From: Burhinus oedicnemus
Lineage: Eukaryota; Chordata; Aves; Charadriiformes; Burhinidae
NCBI GenBank assembly: GCA_008921705.1
Contig: VFFE01008908.1
Span: 836,786 to 900,785 of the forward strand
DNA length: 64,000 nt
Direction: 5' to 3'
Shown in pieces: positions 1 through 13,990 of this stretch (its first letter is position 1; each line of letters starts with the position of its first letter). The translations under genes were made by a program, and so were the position numbers. Under the pieces are notes generated by a model. It had not been told where the DNA came from. It was given only the letters and a program-made list of their open reading frames with translations, and made no database searches.

Positions 1-3000
1 TGAATGTTTGATGGGTGCAAACCCGAAGGCAGGAGAACTATTCAATATAGCACAGAGAGCTGGGAAAGCAGGTACAAGCCTGCTGTGGGCTTGCTCTGTG
101 TCAGGGAATTCTTCAGATAAAAAAAAAAAAATCCCTGCCAGGCCCCAGAAAGCTGGTTTGAAAAACTAGCGGAGTGTTTGAGGCAGACCTGCAGCTGTAA
201 AGCAGATCAAGCCTGGAGCAGACATTCTGATGGCATCCAAGGGGGGGGACGACTTTTTTGCTCTTTTACACAGCTCCTCAACATTAGCATCTCACTCCTA
301 GTGACCAGCCTGGGCTGTAAGAAATATATTTGTATGTGCAACTGTGTCTGTCTGTGTGTAACTGTTTCAGTAGTCTTCTGTCTTATTGTGGCTGGTTTTT
401 GCTTGAAAACACAGCTTTTCTGTGCTACATCCTGGTATTGTGATCAACGAAGGTGTTGGGTGGGGTATGGCACCTTACTCTGGGGGGAGGAGGGATTCAG
501 AGGTGTTTATCGATGGTGCTTTGTGCCCTTCTCAAGCACAAAATGTTTTGAAAGTTTTGCATTAGCCATTTCAGTGTTTATTACTTCAAGTAAGCAATTT
601 CTCTGCAGTTGTGACACCCATGTCCCGGGGGGAGGATGGGGCAAGACGGGAAGAAAAAGTAAATTAAATTCAAATTTTACCACCACCCAGTAAATTCTCA
701 GAACTAATGACAGTAATACAATATTAGCAATGCTTTCATTACCATAAAGCATAGTTCTCTCCATGCAGGATGCTTTACCTGCTAAAACCTCCTGGCATGG
801 TTACAGCTACTCTTTTTGTCTACATAATACAGTTTAGAGTAATTATTTACTGGGATAAATATGTCTACCGTGAGAGTTTAATGACATTGATTAGCAGAGG
901 ACAAAATCAGTGAAGTTGTATGCTTAGTTTTAGTGAATACCAGGCAGCAAGGCAATAATCAGCCATTCTTTCAAACTCTGCTCTTGTGACTAGAATCCAA
1001 ATTGTTTGTGTGAGCTGGGCAGGAATGTGCTGGTATTTACCCAAATTTTGAAGAAGATACTTAGCGGAGGAATGTGTTCTGCATGCTCGCCATTCTGCTA
1101 GGAAACTGTGCATATAAAGTAAACCTCAAGCAAATATTTGCAGGGCCGGGGGGGCTTCAGAAGAACAGCATGTCCTCCAGATTTTAGGAAGAGCAAGTCA
1201 TCCCTGTGTACTCAGTTGTGTCCTGTCGTCTCCGCAAGCTCCATCCCAACCAACGCTGCTGCCTGGGTGGTTTCAAGAAAGCTTTTTATTTCATTTTAAT
1301 ATGTGTCTGTGTGAGTACCTGATATTCAGAATGGGATTAGGAGAGATGAATTGCTAGTGAAATTGGTAATAACAGAAAGCAAACCTGTCTGACAGCCTCT
1401 GCCCTGTGATCTCCTGAGAGCAGGTAAAAGAATCCTTAATTAACTTTTTGCAAGGGTGGGGTAGTATTTTTATTAAGAACTCATTTCAGAAAGTTACAGC
1501 ATGAATTGTTGTTGCCTGAATTAGAGTAGCCTAATGAATTGCCATAAATTAGCTCCTAGCCTGTAGTGCATACTGGGTTTAAGGGAAAAAAGCCATAACA
1601 TTTGCTGTGGGCTGAAGGGAGGGAGCTGACTTGGAGAAACTTCTTAAAGCTGAGGTAACACAAGAGTGTGGTGGCTTGTAACTGCTGTTGTCAAAACACT
1701 TCCAAAAGCTCTTTGCCCTGCTCCTGTTCTGCTTTTCTCTCCTGTGTCTGCATGAGACACCTCGGAGCCGGTCAGAGGCTCTGGTGCGGGTGTGATGTGC
1801 GTGGTTGTGTGGGGCCCAGGCCAGTTACTCCCTGAATATTTTATCTGACCAGTTAAACTCCTGGAACTGGCCCAAGTCAGAAGCAGTTTGAGGCCTTCAG
1901 TGTTCTAGCTTCCAACTTCGGAAACCTTGGAAGCCACCTAGCTGGTTGGTGGTTATCCATGTGCGCAGCTGTATCAGGCCTGGAGCAGTGGAAGCAGCAG
2001 TGTGTTAAGCTTGTCTTGCATGGTACTGAGGGCTTGGAGCAGAGACTGTCACTGCTAATGGCTGTCGTGACAGGAACACATTTTCTTCCTCCAACAGTGC
2101 TCAAACTGTCATCAAACTTGTCTTGGATTGCTGCAGATTCCTTATTAAAAAGTAGCGTTGGGTGATGGGAAATGGGAGGTTATTGTAAAGCAGCGGATAA
2201 TTAAATACTTATCTCGGGACTAAATTCATGTTGTTCCTGAAGAAAAAGCCTTGGCAGACCATTCTGTCAGCAGCTGGCGTAATTAGCAATGGGGGCTTCC
2301 CCTCAGGGCTGTGCCATGGTTCAACAAGGGTTGCTCTAGTTGTCTCTTCATTTCCGAAGATTGATAAGTGTGTCCCCTCGGTGGTGTGGAGCTACCCTGC
2401 TGGTCAGGAGGGGCAAGCAGATGGCCACCACAGGACTAAATAGTGCATTTTTGTGCATATAATCTGACAGTTTGCATAAAAAAAAAAGCTGTGGAGTGGT
2501 TTGAGGGCAAGTTTGGAAGAGCAAAGGCAGGGAGGGTTGGGGTCCCAAAGGGAGTGACCCTTTGTCTGTGCCCTGAGAATGGATCTGGGGGGCTTTACCG
2601 GTGGGACAGAACCAGTGAGACACTCTGCTTCCCAGGAAATCACTGTCCCAAAGCAAGGTACTCATCTTCCCAGATAAAACCACAGGGGGTTATTTGAATG
2701 AGAGGCAGCAAGTCCCTTAACCCAGCGCCACTGCCTGAGAGGCTCGGCAGGTTTGTAATGCTTGTTCTAGTGAGCTCTGTGTTGGTGCACCATGGAATTC
2801 CTGTGCTTCTCGTCTTAAATGCACTTTCAGCTTGGCCACTGTGAAGGTCTTGAACTCTGCACAAAATTTAAAGTCTCAAGTGAAACCTGTAGAAATAATC
2901 TGAATGAATTGGGTACTTTAATATCCCATCTCCAACAGCAGCCAGTACCAGCTCCTTGAGGAGCGGGTATTTAAAAAGCCCTGTATGTGATGGGATGGTG

Positions 3001-4010
3001 TTTTCCCAAGAAATTTTCTTTCTTGACTCCCAGTTAGTTAGAAACTGGTTCATATCCAGAAGTATCCAGGTGGCTTTGAGTCCTGGTAACACTCCAATTT
3101 ACTTAGACCTTGCTCTGCAAAAGGCCAAATAATTGTCATGTCCTTATACTTTGGACTTGCAAGAATTTTATCACATGCGTGTTTGCTGGAAGAACGCAGT
3201 CTGAATTGCTGGATTCAGGGAGGGAGGAGGAAAAAAGCTGTAGCATGAATTAAACATAGCAAGTATTTCTGAAGGCATGATGTCTTGATTGAATGATTTT
3301 AATTAGCACCATTTAAATACTCTGTTACTGCTTACCAAACAAAGTTGTAGCTGGCTCGCAGAAATACTGAAAAACCAAACTAGGCAATACCCCTGCCAGG
3401 GTATTATGTTCCCAATTTGGTTGCTCTCTGTGTACACAAGCAGGATGAAGATGGTGCATGCGAAGGAGGAGGTGAGGGGAGCTCTTCTGCAGGATACAGA
3501 GGTGCTTGTTTGAGATGTCAGTCCAGAAAACAGCTGCCTGTCTGCAAAACGGCCCCACTTCTAGAAATAGCCCTGGGCACCTTCTGGTTTCTTTGCTGTG
3601 CAAGTTATTTGGGATTAAGCGTGTTTTGAGTGGGGAGGGTCTGGTATAAAACAGCTGGGCAGAAAGGAGGAACCCCCCATAAAGATTATAAAGATTCATT
3701 TAAAGAAGAAAAATTGTGTTCTTAAAATGCACGCGCATCTCTGCAGCGTAAACTATTTCTTCTGCCCCTTGTTTTGACAGTCTCGGCACGTAAGCCTGGA
3801 TTCCTCGCACGGCCGTTACGTTAGGCAGAGTACTGCGTTTGAGCTTGCCCTTTCTGCCTCTCCTGCTTGCTTAGAATTAAATGGGAAGATGACGAGTCCT
3901 GGAGGAGAGGTGTTACCAGGAGGGTACAGCGCATGACCCCTCGTTCGGTGGCCTTGGAGTTATTACTGCTGTAATAACTGGCAGGCAAGCTGTGGCTTGC
4001 TTTTGTGTAT

Positions 4011-4052
4011 GGATCCCGGCACTCCTAGAAGGGATCCCGGCACTCCTAGAAG
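4011..4052. repeat. perfect 21-bp tandem duplication
   Basis: Two identical 21-bp copies sit head to tail (4011-4031 and 4032-4052). Each starts with GGATCCCGGC. Zero divergence between copies suggests a recent replication-slippage event. No function is implied. Confidence 0.95.
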
Positions 4053-7000
4053 TGTTGGCAGTCTGTTACCTGGCCGTGGGGGGAGGACAGCCATGCGAGG
4101 TGGGTGCAGCTCCCCGGATCCGAGTGCAGTAAAGCAGGAGGTTCGTATGAATCGGTGCTGCGTGAAATGAATGCAAATAGCAGAGGAGACAGAGGAGGAG
4201 GAATTCCCGTGTCGATGCCGAATCGACAGGCAGGTGCTTGTCCAATGCCGCTCTATAGCTGTAGTCGCTCCTAGGTCTGTTATTCAGTGGTCTTGGTGCC
4301 CTGCTTCCAAAAGGAGGATGGAGAAATGTAGGCTCCGAGCCAGGATTAAGGCCCAGGCTTTCTGACAATGTCTTTACCTCAGCTTAAATGCAATTTCTCT
4401 TACCAGGCGAGCACCTGCGGGTGTCTGAGGTTGGGATGCGCAGCTGCTCACGGGGACTGCACATGGGTGTGTGCAGGAGCGTGCCAGTGCACGGGAATAA
4501 CTGCACGGCTGCTCTCCAGGGGTTCCCATAAATCCAGCTGCTTGTGCTGGGGGTTGTGATGGCTGCACAGCCCTGTGTGTAAGGGGACTGTCTCCTTCCA
4601 GTGTCCCTGTATTTCTGAAAGCTGATGGTTAAATGCCCAGTAGTGTTAAATGGAGTATGAATTCTCAAGGCTTTCCATGCTGTTGCATGAGGATGCGTGC
4701 CAAGGCGCTCTCATCCGAGCTGCTTAGCTCCAAACAGGTCCAGGTTTCGCTATCTGCCTTCCAGGGTTGCTCTGAACCAATGAACTTGGGCTGCTGCCTC
4801 CATAAAAAGGCTGCTGAATCCAAAGTTCATACAAATCTGATAGACTCAATTGGAATTTAGGATCAAATTTTCAAGACTGGGGATTTTCAAATTTGAAATG
4901 CTACACCGTAGTAGCTACATATGTTTTTTTCTTTGTGTTTGTTTTTAATAATTCAATGAGGTGGCTTTCTAATCTGTTATATGCATCTGTAGCACTATGT
5001 GCAGTGCTGAGGAGTATGTTCTTGTGGAGCCTCTCTCTGTTAAAGAAAATCTAAGCCAGCTCCAGAATAACAATGAACAACCCTAGAAAATGTGGTGTTG
5101 CTGCTTTGAGGGAGGAGAAATGACAGGCCAGTGCCTGTGTCTTTCCTAAATTATACAAGGAGCTATTGCAGTGAGCAGGAAAACTGCTGTTTGCTGATGT
5201 TTCTGTGAGTTACGACCACATTATCCTGGTGTGTGCGTGCTGCTCCTGTGGATGCTCCTGGGCATGGTGATTGCCGCTGTGGGAATACAGCTTCTTCAGT
5301 GGCTCTGCTTTCCTGCAGTGATCCACTCGCTTGAAACATTCCCATTTGTTTTTCTTGTTGCTTACAATCTTAACTCTTGTGTCATCTTGTCCCTCCTTGT
5401 TTTAGGCTCTCTGCTTTGTGAACTGTCACAAGGTATTTTCAGATTAATCTTTTCCCTCTTCACCCCCTGCACCCTCTCCATCACCGTGTGGTCTCTGGGT
5501 CTTCTCGTAGCTGTTTTGCTTCCTACACTGCTGAGACAAAGGAAGACCCGCCTTCTGTAGGGCTGGTTTCTGGCCAAGCCTGCCTTATTTAAAATCGGTG
5601 TGGGCATTTGCAAAAAAGGAACACGGAACACCAAATCACAGTGTTTGAATTACCACTGCGCTGCCACTGACTGCAAAGGGAAGAGCAAAACCATACACAA
5701 AACTAATTGATAGTTCCATGTCTAGCTGTACATTTACATAATGTGAAAGTTTATAGCCGTGCGATGGGAACCCAACGCAGGTAGGTACAACATATTCCCA
5801 GGGAGGTCTCTGACAAGGGCAGGAACAAAAGCAATATCCTGCTTGTGTTTCTTGGGCTGCTGGCAGGGAGGAGCAACAAGGTCACTTAGTTTCCCAAAAG
5901 GGTTTTGTTTTATGAGGATGTTTGTGGCATGTGTTCTCAAGTCAATGGATATGAAGAGCAGGTCGGCCGTCCCTGAGGGTCTGCTCGGCCCAGGAGCAGC
6001 GTCTGTGCACGTGGTGGTGCAGGGAAGGGTGTAGAGACAGTGGGGAGAGGGGCTTTGGGGTTGTAGGGTGGGTCCAAAAAAGCATTTAATAGCCCCTTTC
6101 CTTCATTTAAGATAGGGCAAGGAACATAAGCAGCAGACAAATCTTGGAGCTGGGGTTTTTATTAAAGGGCTAGATATGTTTGTGACAGAAAGCTTGTTGC
6201 TGCTCTGATCTGTTGATAATCAGGGTCCTTTGCCCTGGCAGGTCAGTCGGTTCCTGCTGTCGGAAACAAGAAGCATATGCAGCTGTAGAAAACGTACTTC
6301 ACTGGCTCATACACCCTGTCTTCTGGATGTCTATAGCTGCCTGCACTGGGGCTATAGCATCTCATGGACAGGCCCTTTCTTCTGGTTTGGGAGACAAGCT
6401 CCTGGCCTGGGTGGATGAGCAGCTTGACAGGCAATGCAGGTTGGCCACTCCTGCTCCCACACAAGCTCCTGGGGACAGCTGCTTTGGATGGGCTCTGACA
6501 GTCACTTGCTGCTGTACCTCATCCCCAGTTTCTTGTGGCAGCTGTACTTTCTTCCCCCGATTTGCAAAGGGGTAGGCTTTCATTTTCCCCTCTAGAGTGG
6601 CCTCATATCCCCAGGTGCCCCTTTGGATGAGCCCTGGCTGGTTTGCCTGGGCTGTCCCTTAAATGTCCCTTGTTTAAGCGACACTGCAGTACATACTGCC
6701 TCTTCAGCAATGGTAACGGGCCCCATACCTTGCCAAAAGCAATGGTAAATTATTTCAGAAGCCCCCGCTAAAGCAGGGATGTGATGTTTGGTGTGCCATC
6801 AAGGGGAACAAGCGTCCTGGTGCCATTTGTTGCAGGGACAGCCCTGGCCCCTGGACCTGCGTGTGCCTCGGCAGGGGCACGGTGAGCGTGCACTGCTGCA
6901 GGCTCCCTTTGTTCCGGGCTCATTGGACCCATCTAACAGCAGAGCTGGGATTTGCTCTGCCATGGTTTCTTCCATCTACTTAATAGGTGCTTGTGGGCAG

Positions 7001-7530
7001 CTAATAATCAAACCCAAAATGAAATGCATAATAAGAAGGTAGGGTTGCAAACAGGGGATGTATGGGCTTTCAACTATGTATGCGTGGGATTCGCATCTCC
7101 AGGGATTTATGTTCATAAATGTCGTATTTGTTGATGGCACAACAGAGACCTAATTACAGGCCTGTTCTGTCACAGCTGTGCTGTCCTCTTACACAGACCA
7201 GGCATAAATTTGGGGTTCCCAGGGGAAAAAAATTGTGTGTAATTATGTGTGTGTGTATTTTAATGTTACCCATGTAAGCTAAAACGAAGAATTTCCCATC
7301 TTCTTGCTGTCTATCGCATCGTCATGCCTGTCCTTCTCTCCCTGCTCTTTTGCCAGTAGGTATGGATTTTTAATATTTTGCTTTAAATTTTTCTTCCTCC
7401 TCTCCAATTTGATATTCTGTATTCCTAAACTTTAGAGGGTGCCTTTTTCTGAGTCAATGTGGAGAATCTAGCAGGATTTGTACTCCTTGCTCATTGCATC
7501 TGCATGTCTCAGAAGTCAGCAAGTCATCTG

Positions 7531-7554
7531 ACACTTTTTTCCCCCAAAAAGTGT
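7531..7554. repeat. short perfect inverted repeat
   Basis: ACACTTTTT (7531-7539) is followed by a 6-base C-rich loop and then its exact reverse complement AAAAAGTGT (7546-7554). It would form a 9-bp hairpin on either strand. It may be chance in homopolymer-rich DNA. Confidence 0.85.
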
Positions 7555-9494
7555 TTTTAAAAAATGTCATGTAACAATTTCCTGCAGTAAAAGTGGTTTT
7601 AAATAGAAACCCCCCTTGGAGCTACTAAACATCAAAGCTTAATGCCACCCAGGACTGTAAAAATAAAGCAGAGGGGGTAAACCTCCATGTTTAAATCACA
7701 GCAAAGCCAAAGGACAGTCCCTTGAGTATCTCTAATGCTATGTGATGGATGAGAATTTCACAAAATAGACATTTGGATTTTCTTTTAAAAAGGACATTCT
7801 TTCACCGTACAATTGCTGACAGTAATGCAGAAAAGCAATGCAGGGAGTGAGCTCTTCTCTTTATTCTATTTCTCTACCAGAGAAATAGAAGAAAATCTAT
7901 TTTGGATTCATCTGCCATATTTCTTACTAGTGCAGATGTTTAAAACATTCCTGTCTGCAGGTACAGAGCCTGACCGCCGTTGCCTTGTGCCTGTGCGGAG
8001 TACCTGGTCTGATTTCTGTGGAGCCACTCGGGACAGAAAATGGAGATGCGAGCTCAGAGCATCACCTTCCCAAAGACTGTGGTCATAGGGAGCATAATGA
8101 TTGCAGTGCTTGTTGTGTTAGCTTAACTGTGGCATACAGTTGAAAACAATAAACTAAAACTATGTTTTAATTTCTGCTTTTGTGTTCTTTCTTTTTTTCC
8201 CCCCCATACTCTTACTTAGGACCTTTGCAAAGACTTTATTGAGCTGTATTGTTAGAAGTGTAACAACACCAGGTCAGGCATCCATGGGGAAGAGTTGGTT
8301 GCTCCTGGTCACCCAGCCAAGAGTCTGAGCTGGCAACATCTAAACAGACTCACAACTTCCCAGCTTTGTCGCAGGAGCTAAGAAACTGGGAGAAAAAGAG
8401 GGACTAGATTTGAACCAGTGGTACAAATTCTTACAAACTCAACTGCTGTGGATGTGGCTGGCATATGTAGCCAGGGCTCTGCAGGTGGAGTTAATGTATC
8501 CAGAGCTGGGATCTCGGATCATGGTTCACCCTGAAATCAGCACAGCACATCCTGAATAGCCCTGTTGCTGTTGGCAGGCTTGTGTTCAAGGTGATCAGAA
8601 CTTTACATCTCTGACTTTGTCTTTTCTTGGACTCATCTGAACATGTCTGGATTTATTCACATTGCTTGACCTATTTCTTTTTAATGATAATCCTGTAAGG
8701 GTACAGCCTGAAATGTTCTGAAGGTTCTTTTTCCTAGATAATAGTACTTTATTTTTTTGCAGGGGAGGAGTAATAATCCCTCAGGCTTGTCCTGTCCATT
8801 CCAGAAACAAATCCATATGTAGTCATTCTGTATCTTATTTTTCTAAGTGGCTCAAACCATCTAATGCTTTCAGATAACCAGTGTGTTTGGTTTTGGATTC
8901 CCAGGTCCATCTGAAGGAGGGAATGGCACATAAACTAACTTCTGTGGGAACAAGCGGGCTTTGGGAGAATTGGTGTGCTTAAGGGAAGCTGTATCTCTTG
9001 AGTGATGAAGAAGGTAGTGGAAAGATCCGAATTCTCCAGAATGTGTTGAAAATGTCACTGGCTCTCAATGACAGGAGGTGATGCAGGAGGCGATACAGCC
9101 AGCCTAGGCAAAGTGCCATGGCTTGGTGCCTACTAAGTTAGTGGAAAGGAAACAGCTTGAACTTTTGTGTCAAGTCCTAGAGAGTTTAATAGATGTCCCA
9201 TTTTCTAAACTATTTGACTAAAGTGGTACATCAAAACAGTCACTTGTCACAGTGTGTGCCCTGAACTCATGACTCTTGACAGTAAACGGTATGGGAGTGT
9301 AAATCTGAGGGTGTCAGCTATCCAGTGGCTCAGTTTGTGTGAAGAATTAATGGTTGAAAAACAAATTATGTTCATTGACTGGAAAGTGGCCAGATAGGGG
9401 AGTTTGGCCCACAGAGCTTTGAGAACTTCAGGTGGAGCGAAGCAAACTTGGCTGTCACCCGTCAAGCTTATAGAGAGGACCTAGAGTTCAGATT

Positions 9495-9538
9495 CTGTTG
9501 AAATTAAATCAGGAACTTGTGTTCCTGATTTAAAACAG
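9495..9538. repeat. 13-bp perfect hairpin with extended stem
   Basis: TTAAATCAGGAAC (9504-9516) and its exact reverse complement (9521-9533) flank a four-base loop TTGT. Below a four-base bulge on the left side (9500-9503), CTGTT (9495-9499) can also pair with AACAG (9534-9538). The foldback is too short for a canonical pre-miRNA. It could be a microinversion or slippage product. Confidence 0.9.
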
Positions 9539-12500
9539 GGAAAAATTCTTACTGTGGCAACAGAAGCCTGTGCGTGTGTAGATGTCACTTACACAATGCA
9601 CCATATCAAGACATCTACTAAATTGAAAGTGGCTTCCTCAGCTGCAGTGAGCCACCTTATTTTCTGCTATAAATAATGAATCCATTTTTTGCAGCAACAG
9701 TAGTCCCTCTGGGAAGACTGATCAAGGCCATTCCCAGGGTCTTGGAGCTTTTAATGTGTTTTGCAGCTGGGCTGCTTTGTGTCTTTTGTGCTGGTCCTCA
9801 AGCCCTGGCTGGCAGTGGCACAAGACCAAAGGTGTGCTGCAATACTGTTGTGTGACACGTGTAGCACAGTGTGGTCACCCTGTAAAGCTATAAGGGAATT
9901 GGTTTGTGTCACATCTCAGGCTGTGAATGGGAGAAATCCGTGGGCAACTTTCCACCCACCACTTCCAACGTTGCTTCTAATGGAATAAGAGTCTACAGTA
10001 ATCTTAAATGCCCTTATTTGGCTTGTGTCAGGTATATTTTACCCTTTTAAACTCTCAAAAGGATCATTGTTTGGTCTGTGAGCATTCAGATTGCTTTACA
10101 AACATCAATGATCTCTCACTGAGATGAAATCGTGTTTCCTTATTGCTGTGAAAATGTAACTGGTGTTGACTCTGAATGCAATAAGGCTTCTGCAAGGGAA
10201 GGCTTTCTTGACTCTGTTCTGAGGATAAATTACTTTTTAGGAGTGTTCTATTATGCAGGGTCATGTAGGTGGGAAGGCTCGCTACTCTGGTGCTGCATCA
10301 GATGGAGAAATTAGAGGTGCTCAAAGGCGCAGCAATTTTAAACACAGTTCTTGCGGGGAAGATGCGGTGTTAGCTGGCGGGTCTTGCTGAGAGGCAGCTT
10401 GGGGTCTCTTAGATTTCATTTAAGTGTAAGTTCTCACACGGAACAGCAGCAGAGGAGCGGTGAAGGCTGGGGCTGCAGTAGATGCAGTGGTACATGCTGC
10501 AGCCTGCGAGCAACGGAAGGCTGCTTTCGGAACTTTCATTGACATTGCTAAAGACTGAAAAGCATAGCTTGATTGATTAGATGTTCAATTAGCAAAATTC
10601 AAATGAGACAGACCTGTTTCTTTTATGTTGTGAACAGTCTCAGCCAGTAACTAACTGCTTTTCTGCTCCCTGATTAAAACTTGTAGCAAGTGAGTTAACG
10701 GCTCAAGAGCACAAGAACATCAGTTATCAGGCAAAACTGGAACAGCCTCCTGTTAGTGGTGGTCCTGCTTCGTTGTCAGGGATATGAAGGGAAGAAATCC
10801 AGAGTTTTGAGAGACAAAACCACTTTCTGTGGAAAGACTGAGGAAAACATTCTGTGTTAGCTGTCATTGGCTTGAGCTAAAATTTATCACTTTTATTTAG
10901 TAGGCAGGATTAAAACTATTTACTGATGCCTGCTTAATTCATAAAATGCTGAGGAGGTAATACTCTTGGAGTAAAGCAGGTGCTTTTGCAACTGAAGTAG
11001 ATGGATACCACATCTGCAGCAGCTGGAGCTAGGCCTGGTCCCTGAACTCTGCAGTGGAAAATCGTGTGGGCTGTTTGCCTATGGGGATCCAGGACAAGCC
11101 TGTGTATTGGGTAGCATGGGTTAGAGCATCAGATGGTGTAAATAGGAAGCTCCAATAACTTAATGCTATCTTAATGATTTGTATCGGCTAAGGATCTAGC
11201 TGCTTAAGCAATGTGGAGAACTGGGAACCGGGAAAAGAGCTGCAGTTCCAGGTTAGATGGCTGCTGGTGTCAGTGACTCAGCTTGGGATTAAAAGATACC
11301 TGCTGCCCCTGTCCATGGGATAACATTTCTTCATGACCCTGTCTTGTAGTGCTACTTTATGCCTTGAGGTGTGAATCTTAATTACCAGTGTGAGCAGAGC
11401 TGACTCCTGCGGCTGGCTGAGTGCTGAGCAGTGCCTGCATCAGGGCACGGCACCTGGCAGCTATTGCCTGTGCCAGGAGGGGACAAATCTGTCCCCAGCT
11501 ATGGTTCAGCTGCCCCGTAATCACTGGAAGCGAGGAGGACACTCTGGGTATTGACATACAAGTGGTAAAACTCCTGCTCTGGTCAAAGCAGAGGAGTGAA
11601 TCTATATAAATTGTCCCCTTGCTCTTTCACCCAACAGAGGTATTAGATGGTGTAATACATGTTGTGTGGGCACTGGGCTGGGGTGTGTGTATTGTCCCTC
11701 TGTGGCAGCTCCAGCCTATGAATAGGAGCAGCACCACGTTGGCCACAGCGTGCCATTCTTTCCGGTAACGCACTGCAGCATCTGTATTCGCCTTCTCAAA
11801 AGCTGGTCCTGATGCTGCTGCACTAATCCCGCGCTGTGGGGTGCGATGCTCTGCCAAAGCTCTCCCTCTGCGTCCCCCTGCCCTGGGGCACGCGGGCTGC
11901 AGAGCGGTGGCCGGTGCTGTTCTTGCTCGTGTTGGTGGGTGCCATCGCTTTTGCTGCTGTTCTCATTCTAATTTACTTTCCTACGCTGGTTCTGGGCTTT
12001 AAATGCTTGCAAGTGGAATGGGCTGGATTTTGATCTAAAATAAACATGATATAGCAATTATGAATGTGATCATAGAACTTGTGCTCCCACCATTGCTAGG
12101 TGGGTTTAAACAAGAGGGGGTGGATAAAAGTGGAACTAGTTTTTATCTAAAAGGAAAAAAAAAAGCTGAGTCCTTTTCAGGGCTGTAAATCTGTTTGTCA
12201 AATTCATAAGTGCTTTGATTCAAGGCAAAGACCATAAGACACTGAAAACTAGGCTTTCTGTTGCTGCCTTGAAATCAAAATGAAGCCAAAAATCACAGAA
12301 CTGAATTAATCATCTTTGAGTTAAATCTTGCAAGTAATACTGTATAAACACTTTAGATCCAAAGGGGATTATAGTCAAATACTGAGCTGATGGAGGAGTT
12401 TAAGGATGTTCTGAATTGCAAAGCAGGCATTTAGAAAGCGTTTCTGGAGCTGCACCTCTGGAGCGCATGGAGGGAGGGATGAAGTGGTGCTTAGGGCAAG

Positions 12501-12726
12501 CAGCTAAGAGGAAATTAGGCTTGGCTGAGCCTGGAGAGACTGAATGAGAGCACAAGGCCACAGGGAGAGGGAAAACAATGGCCAATGTCTGTGGGTCAGT
12601 GGTGCCTTATAATCCCATCCACTCCTATGTGCTGCTTGGTTTGCCTAATGGGCTTTTGGGGTGTCTTCTGTTGAGTACCTAGGCTGAGTAGGGTAGGTGC
12701 AAGCCCTGGCTGCTCCTAGCCCCAAA

Positions 12727-12875
12727 GATCTTGGGCAAATGTCTTTAACCTTTGTATGGATCTGTTTACTCATCTGTGAAATGAGCATCAGCCATAGTAG
12801 GGAACTCAAATCAACTAATCATCGTTAAGTACTTGGGATGGTATTTTACTTTGGATTGCTTTGTGAAATGCAGTG
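12727..12875 (+). repeat. MIR-like SINE relic
   Basis: The segment keeps the landmarks of the MIR core and 3' half: a CTTGGGCAAAT block, a pyrimidine-rich tract, CATCTGTGAAATGAG, and further on AAGTACTTGGGATGG and CTTTGTGAAATG. MIR elements are ancient tRNA-derived SINEs shared by amniotes, and such degenerate copies are expected in birds. The assignment rests on motif order by eye. The boundaries are approximate. Confidence 0.65.
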
Positions 12876-13754
12876 GTAAGAAATTCTGTACAATCGTGAT
12901 GTGTTATGGATCACCTCATTTATTGTGAGAGCAGGAGAGGGGGAGGAGAGCCAATGTGTGTGTTTTGTGAGGAAGATAATTTGCGTATTGCATAGTATTT
13001 AATGCTGTATCAGGACAGGTATCTTCAGAAAACCAAGTGCCAGACTTTTCCTTATAGAAGACATTCTTGCATTCTTCATTTGCTTTCTATCTCCAATAGA
13101 GTACACATGATTAACTGATGGCTTCACTTCCCAAAGAACAGTAGATTAATCTAAAGTTTTTATTATCTGCTCTGTTCAGGCACCTACCCAGGTTCTTTAT
13201 TTGTTAGAGAAATTACTTGAAATGTTATTTTGTTTTCCTAGTATTTTGGAGTTCTTCCTCTGTTTGAAATGCTTTGACTTCTCTGTCACCGCTTTCACCT
13301 GTTATGACTTGTGGTGCAAGCTCCCTGCACAGTTAATTTCCTTGGATGATTTATTTACCAGTGACACAGCAGAGCCCTCAACATAGTAATTGCAATGACG
13401 TGATCATCCGAACATCAAAGGCAGGAGCCCCTGGTTTCTCTTCTTGCTCATGCTGCTGCAGTCCTCCCACCTCTCCCTTTGTGCTCCCTCTTTGTTGCTT
13501 TAATCCTCTTGGGAAGGGGAAAAAAAAAAATATAAATCTCATAACCAGATAAAAACTGGGTGAGCGCTAGAGCAGCTTTCTGTACCTAACTGCTTACATG
13601 ACTTCCTTTAGTCAGAGTACCAAAATACTGTGTTACATCTCTTGGGGTTTTTGCTGTCACTATGTCCCCTCCTTGACCTCGTGCTTTAACTGGCTGTGTC
13701 CCAGCACCTGGGTGGAGAACAGGGCTGTGCTGTCCACACTGCGCTTCCTGGAGG

Positions 13755-13990
13755 TCACAGAATGGTTTAGGTTGGACGGGACCTTGAAGATCATCTAGTT
13801 CCAACCCCCCTGCCATGGGCAAGGACACCTCCTACTAGATCAGGCTGCTCAAAGCCCCATCCAACCTGGCCTTGAACACCTCCAGGGATGGGACAGCCAC
13901 AGCTTCTCTGGGCAACCTGGGCCAGTGCCTCGCCACCCTCCCAGTAAAGAATTTCTTCCTGAGATCTAATCTAAATCTACCCTCTTCTAG
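13755..13990 (-). repeat. CR1 LINE 3' fragment (copy 1)
   Basis: On the + strand it starts with the CR1 3'-end block CACAGAATGGTTTAGG and runs through the conserved stretch with CCAACCCCCCTGCCATGGGC, so the element lies on the minus strand. The minus strand still reads the C-terminal end of the CR1 ORF2 polyprotein (13835 to about 13990), with the RHWPRLPREAV and SLEVFKARLDGAL motifs. The copy is 5'-truncated, as most CR1 copies are. Similarity is lost at about 13990. This is a dead fragment, not a host gene. Confidence 0.92.

Larger units (their letters stand above)
1..12726. other. non-coding 5' flank, no gene recognised
   Basis: I see no exon with recognisable protein similarity here. Open frames are short and overlap on both strands, as expected by chance. 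The longest are a cysteine-rich 171-codon frame at 178-693 (+) and a hydrophobic 109-codon frame at 5231-5560 (+). Homopolymers include A runs at 119-131, 2478-2487 and 12155-12164. A short (GT)n-rich stretch lies near 7227-7258. Small direct and inverted repeats are listed separately. In mammals the gene upstream of FRMD4B is MITF on the opposite strand, but I cannot identify any MITF exon. Confidence 0.7.

Noticed and set aside
178..693. 171-codon frame with many cysteines
   Set aside because: Composition follows TGT-rich DNA (TGTGTCTGTCTGTG). No domain and no supporting context.
5231..5560. 109-codon hydrophobic frame resembling a small membrane protein
   Set aside because: T-rich DNA yields L, F, V and I codons by chance. 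There is no homology I recognise, and no splice or promoter context supports it.
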